A DNA stretch of 15,577 nt from an uncultured Oscillospiraceae bacterium (GTDB lineage Bacteria; Bacillota; Clostridia; Oscillospirales; Oscillospiraceae), in the NCBI GenBank assembly GCA_934565415.1, contig CAKTHQ010000047.1, positions 1 to 15,577 of the forward strand, read 5' to 3'. A program made the position numbers and the translations under genes. Shown piece by piece: positions 13,785 to 15,577 of this stretch. Position 1 is the first letter of the stretch. Each line of letters starts with the position of its first letter. The notes beneath the pieces are model-generated. The model was not told the origin of the DNA and made no database searches. It worked only from the letters and a program-made list of their open reading frames with translations.

Positions 13785-14459
13785 TCAATGCGCCTGGGCA
13801 CCTGCCCCGTCTTTTTTGGTAACCCAGTCCAGCAGCATTTCCTTCAGGACCTGCAGCTCCTGCACATGGTTCTTCCGCTCATTATCAGCCCAGACAATCC
13901 CCTGGGCATAGCGCTCCGCCATGCTGAGCATGGTAATTGTTGCGGTGGTGTACAAAACATCCTCCGGAATATCCGTGCGGATACAGCCGTTTTCCCGGGC
14001 CGCCTCATACTGCACATGGAACAGGTCCCGCAGCATTGCCAGGGGGTCCAGATGAACCCGAACCACCTGCCCCGGCACATTCTCCCGGTTGATATAGGTT
14101 TTGAAATCGCCGCTGAACCGCAGCACCTCCGGCTGACGGGTATAGAGCTGAATCATCATATCCGCATAGTAGGCAATCAGCTCATAAGCGTTCAGCTTTT
14201 CCCGGTCTTTCTGGCTGACCTCTTTTTCGCAGGCCTGAATAAAATCCTGCCAGACAAAGGCGCTGATATTTACCACCAGATTGAGCTTGTTCTGATAGTA
14301 CTTGTACATCGTTGCCACGCCCACCTCGGCCTCGTCCGCAATCTCCTGAATGCTGACGGCCTCAATGCCCTTTTTGGCAATCAGACGGAAACCGGCCCGG
14401 AGGATCCGCTTTTTCCGCTTCAAGGCTTCTTTCTCGTCCCGTTCTACATTTCTGGCCAT
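13785..14459 (-). CDS. TetR/AcrR family transcriptional regulator
   Basis: 224 residues. The start at 14459 has AGGAG 8 bases upstream. The N-terminal TetR_N domain shows RILRAGFRLIAKKGIEAVSI, then the helix-turn-helix VSIQEIADEAEVGVATMYKYY (about 35-55). The rest is an all-helical ligand/dimer domain with no family I can name. It is a one-component repressor whose ligand would release it from DNA. It stands alone: neighbours are the convergent kinase operon and clpB, so its targets are not obvious apart from its own promoter, which is overlapped by an operator-like palindrome. Confidence 0.93.
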   Translation of the reverse strand: MARNVERDEKEALKRKKRILRAGFRLIAKKGIEAVSIQEIADEAEVGVATMYKYYQNKLNLVVNISAFVWQDFIQACEKEVSQKDREKLNAYELIAYYADMMIQLYTRQPEVLRFSGDFKTYINRENVPGQVVRVHLDPLAMLRDLFHVQYEAARENGCIRTDIPEDVLYTTATITMLSMAERYAQGIVWADNERKNHVQELQVLKEMLLDWVTKKDGAGAQAH

Positions 14460-14495
14460 TTTAGTTTTCTCCTTATTTTTCTACTTGTGTAGCTT

Positions 14496-14512
14496 TTCTA
14501 TATAGTTTAGAA
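14496..14512. promoter_or_regulatory. Candidate TetR autoregulatory operator
   Basis: TTCTA (14496-14500), 7 bp, TAGAA (14508-14512): a 17 bp inverted repeat covering part of the tetR -10 box and the expected start of transcription. The position fits autorepression; binding is inferred only from place and symmetry. Confidence 0.4.
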
Positions 14513-14537
14513 TACCCTAAATTTTCTTCCGTGTCAA
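14509..14537 (-). promoter_or_regulatory. Sigma-A promoter of tetR
   Basis: On the minus strand a perfect TTGACA (14537-14532), 17 bp spacer, TATTCT (14514-14509). Expected leader is about 43 bases. Confidence 0.8.
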
Positions 14538-14554
14538 GAAAATTTTTTCTTTTT

Positions 14555-14652
14555 TGAAAAAGAAAACACCCACCGCAGTTGACCAGACTGCGGCGGGCAT
14601 TTCCAGAGAAAAGAGAGGTAAGAAAATGAAAAAGTTTAGATAACCTTTTACT
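14555..14652 (-). ncRNA. Candidate small RNA or attenuated leader upstream of tetR
   Basis: Transcription from the minus-strand promoter at 14659-14687 would begin near 14652 and meet an intrinsic terminator within about 90 bases. CCGCAGT (14573-14579) pairs with ACTGCGG (14587-14593). CCC at 14569-14571 pairs with GGG at 14595-14597 past one mismatch. On the minus strand TGTTTTCTTTTTC follows. The 5' part is pyrimidine-rich and unstructured. It has no good ORF: a 27-codon frame starts at the hairpin with a poor ribosome site. No Rfam family is recognised. It may be a free sRNA or a terminated leader with read-through into tetR. Confidence 0.4.
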
Positions 14653-14658
14653 GCCCTT

Positions 14659-14687
14659 ATTATACCCCCATCCCCTCGAAAACGCAA
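14659..14687 (-). promoter_or_regulatory. Promoter of the candidate small RNA
   Basis: On the minus strand TTGCGT (14687-14682), 17 bp spacer, perfect TATAAT (14664-14659). The -35 matches only the TTG half of consensus. Confidence 0.55.
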
Positions 14688-14788
14688 GCACTTTTTTGTT
14701 AAATATATATTAAGCTGTTTTTTAGCAAACCTTATCATTTGTGCAAAATTCCAAAATGTAAACAATTTGTGTTTTTCTCCCAGGGCCC

Positions 14789-14816
14789 TTGACTTTTTTT
14801 CAAAAAGGGGTATAGT
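14789..14816 (+). promoter_or_regulatory. Sigma-A promoter of clpB
   Basis: TTGACT (14789-14794), 16 bp spacer, TATAGT (14811-14816). The transcript would start about 8 bases before the CIRCE element. The AT-rich stretch between this and 14688 holds nothing else I can identify. Confidence 0.8.
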
Positions 14817-14831
14817 ATAGGCAAAATTAAA

Positions 14832-14858
14832 TTAGCACTCGTAAGTCTGGAGTGCTAA
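14832..14858. promoter_or_regulatory. CIRCE operator (HrcA-binding site)
   Basis: TTAGCACTC (14832-14840), 9 bp spacer, GAGTGCTAA (14850-14858): an exact match to the CIRCE consensus TTAGCACTC-N9-GAGTGCTAA. It lies just downstream of the clpB start of transcription, the usual place for HrcA repression, relieved on heat shock when GroEL is titrated. hrcA itself is not in the window. Confidence 0.97.
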
Positions 14859-14880
14859 TTCCTTGAAAGAAGGATGGCTT

Positions 14881-15577
14881 ATGAATATTGATATCTATAC
14901 CACAAAATCCAAAGAGGCTATCCAGTCCGCCCAACAGCTGATGACACAGAACGGCAACCCCCAGCTGGAACAGATTCACCTTTTGGCAGCACTCCTCCAG
15001 CAGGAAAACGGTTTGGTTCCCCAGCTTTTAAAGAAGATGGATGTGACTGTAGAAAGTCTGGACGCCGCCGCCCAGGCAGAGCTTCATAAACTCCCCAGCA
15101 TCAGCGGCAGCGTGGACTTTGACCAGGTCCATGCCGATTCCAGCGTAATCGCCGCCCTGAACAGTGCCGAGGCCCAGGCCAAGACCATGAAGGACGAATA
15201 TGTATCCGTGGAGCATCTGCTTCTGGGCCTGATGGAAGCTGCAAAGGGCAGCGTCGCCAAGCTGTTTTCCGACTACCGTATTACAAAGGAAGCGGTGCTG
15301 CAGGCCCTGCAGGCCGTCCGGGGCAACCAAAGAGTCACCACCGACAGCCCGGAGGGCACCTACGATGCCCTGGAGAAGTACGGCACGGACCTTGTCAAAA
15401 AGGCCCGGGAGCAGAAAATGGACCCGGTCATCGGCCGTGATGAGGAGATTCGGAATGTCATCCGGATTCTGTCCCGGAAGACCAAGAATAACCCTGTACT
15501 GATCGGTGAACCCGGTGTCGGCAAAACCGCCATTGCCGAAGCACTTGCGCAAAAAATCGCGACAGGCGATGTGCCGT
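14881..15577 (+). CDS. clpB: ATP-dependent disaggregase ClpB (N-terminal part)
   Basis: Runs off the right edge after 232 codons of an expected ~860. ClpB works with DnaK to pull proteins out of aggregates in the cytoplasm. AAGGA lies 6 bases before the ATG. The Clp N-terminal double repeat is clear: [24 protein letters not shown] (about 29-52, given as [16 protein letters not shown]) and [18 protein letters not shown] (about 109-126). The linker into the first AAA domain reads [20 protein letters not shown], then [21 protein letters not shown] and Walker A GEPGVGKT (209-216). ClpC is less likely, because the LEKYGTDL...[10 protein letters not shown] junction is the ClpB type. Regulated by HrcA through CIRCE. 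Confidence 0.95.
   Translation, partial: MNIDIYTTKSKEAIQSAQQLMTQNGNPQLEQIHLLAALLQQENGLVPQLLKKMDVTVESLDAAAQAELHKLPSISGSVDFDQVHADSSVIAALNSAEAQAKTMKDEYVSVEHLLLGLMEAAKGSVAKLFSDYRITKEAVLQALQAVRGNQRVTTDSPEGTYDALEKYGTDLVKKAREQKMDPVIGRDEEIRNVIRILSRKTKNNPVLIGEPGVGKTAIAEALAQKIATGDVP

Noticed and set aside
13651..13911. Small + strand ORFs after the kinase terminator
   Set aside because: They start inside or after a strong terminator, lack ribosome sites and run antisense to tetR.
14626..14643. Five-codon + strand ORF (MKKFR) preceded by AGAGAGG
   Set aside because: No + strand promoter upstream and no downstream gene it could regulate as a leader before the clpB promoter.
14473..14765. Two overlapping minus-strand ORFs (72 and 82 codons) upstream of tetR
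   Set aside because: AT-rich, no ribosome site, and they cross a terminator and two promoters. No family features.
1..15577. CRISPR array, tRNA/rRNA genes, insertion sequence ends or prophage genes
   Set aside because: No regularly spaced repeats, no tRNA-like cloverleaf, no transposase or integrase motifs were seen on either strand.

Overview
The window looks like a chromosomal piece of a moderately GC-rich anaerobic Bacillota (clostridial, most like gut Oscillospirales). The support is strong GGAGG-type ribosome sites, textbook sigma-A promoters with 16-17 bp spacers, an HrcA-type CIRCE element, an Ugp/Msm-type sugar ABC operon and a PTS enzyme I fragment. The taxonomic call is inference from these features, not from a search. 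No tRNA, rRNA, CRISPR array, transposase or phage gene is visible.

Layout. (1) Bases 1-850 hold a stack of three truncated genes on the + strand: the tail of a probable GH13 glycosidase, an internal piece of PTS enzyme I, and the C-terminal part of an AAA/DUF4143 ATPase. The joins are abrupt and lie inside genes. They are either a recombination scar or, quite possibly, an assembly chimera at a contig end. (2) 937-3379: a CPA2-type cation/proton antiporter (-) and an MscS-type mechanosensitive channel (+) diverge from a 224 bp region with two well-formed promoters, an osmotic/ion homeostasis pair. (3) 3401-4849 (-): a GtrA-family membrane protein, then a phosphoribosyltransferase and a DUF805 membrane protein on their own promoter. 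(4) 4913-5713 (-): a lipoprotein with two OB-fold-like repeats. (5) 5795-10262 (-): a complete, translationally coupled ABC importer in the order ATPase, permease, permease, binding lipoprotein. The binding protein also has a C-terminal membrane helix.

(6) 10263-10557 is a divergent control region. To its right (+) lie a family-3 solute-binding lipoprotein and a hybrid histidine kinase with a 14-nt gene overlap, probably a two-protein sensor. A strong terminator follows. (7) 13655-14459 (-): a TetR regulator with a self-overlapping operator-like palindrome, followed by a possible 20-codon small ORF. (8) 14555-14687 (-): a promoter and terminator about 90 nt apart, a small-RNA or attenuated-leader candidate. 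(9) 14789-15577 (+): clpB with a perfect CIRCE operator, cut by the window end.

The genes are mostly well-known families with clean expression signals. The least explained items are the SBP/hybrid-kinase pair, the doubly anchored ABC binding protein, the promoter-terminator unit upstream of tetR, and the broken gene stack at the left edge.
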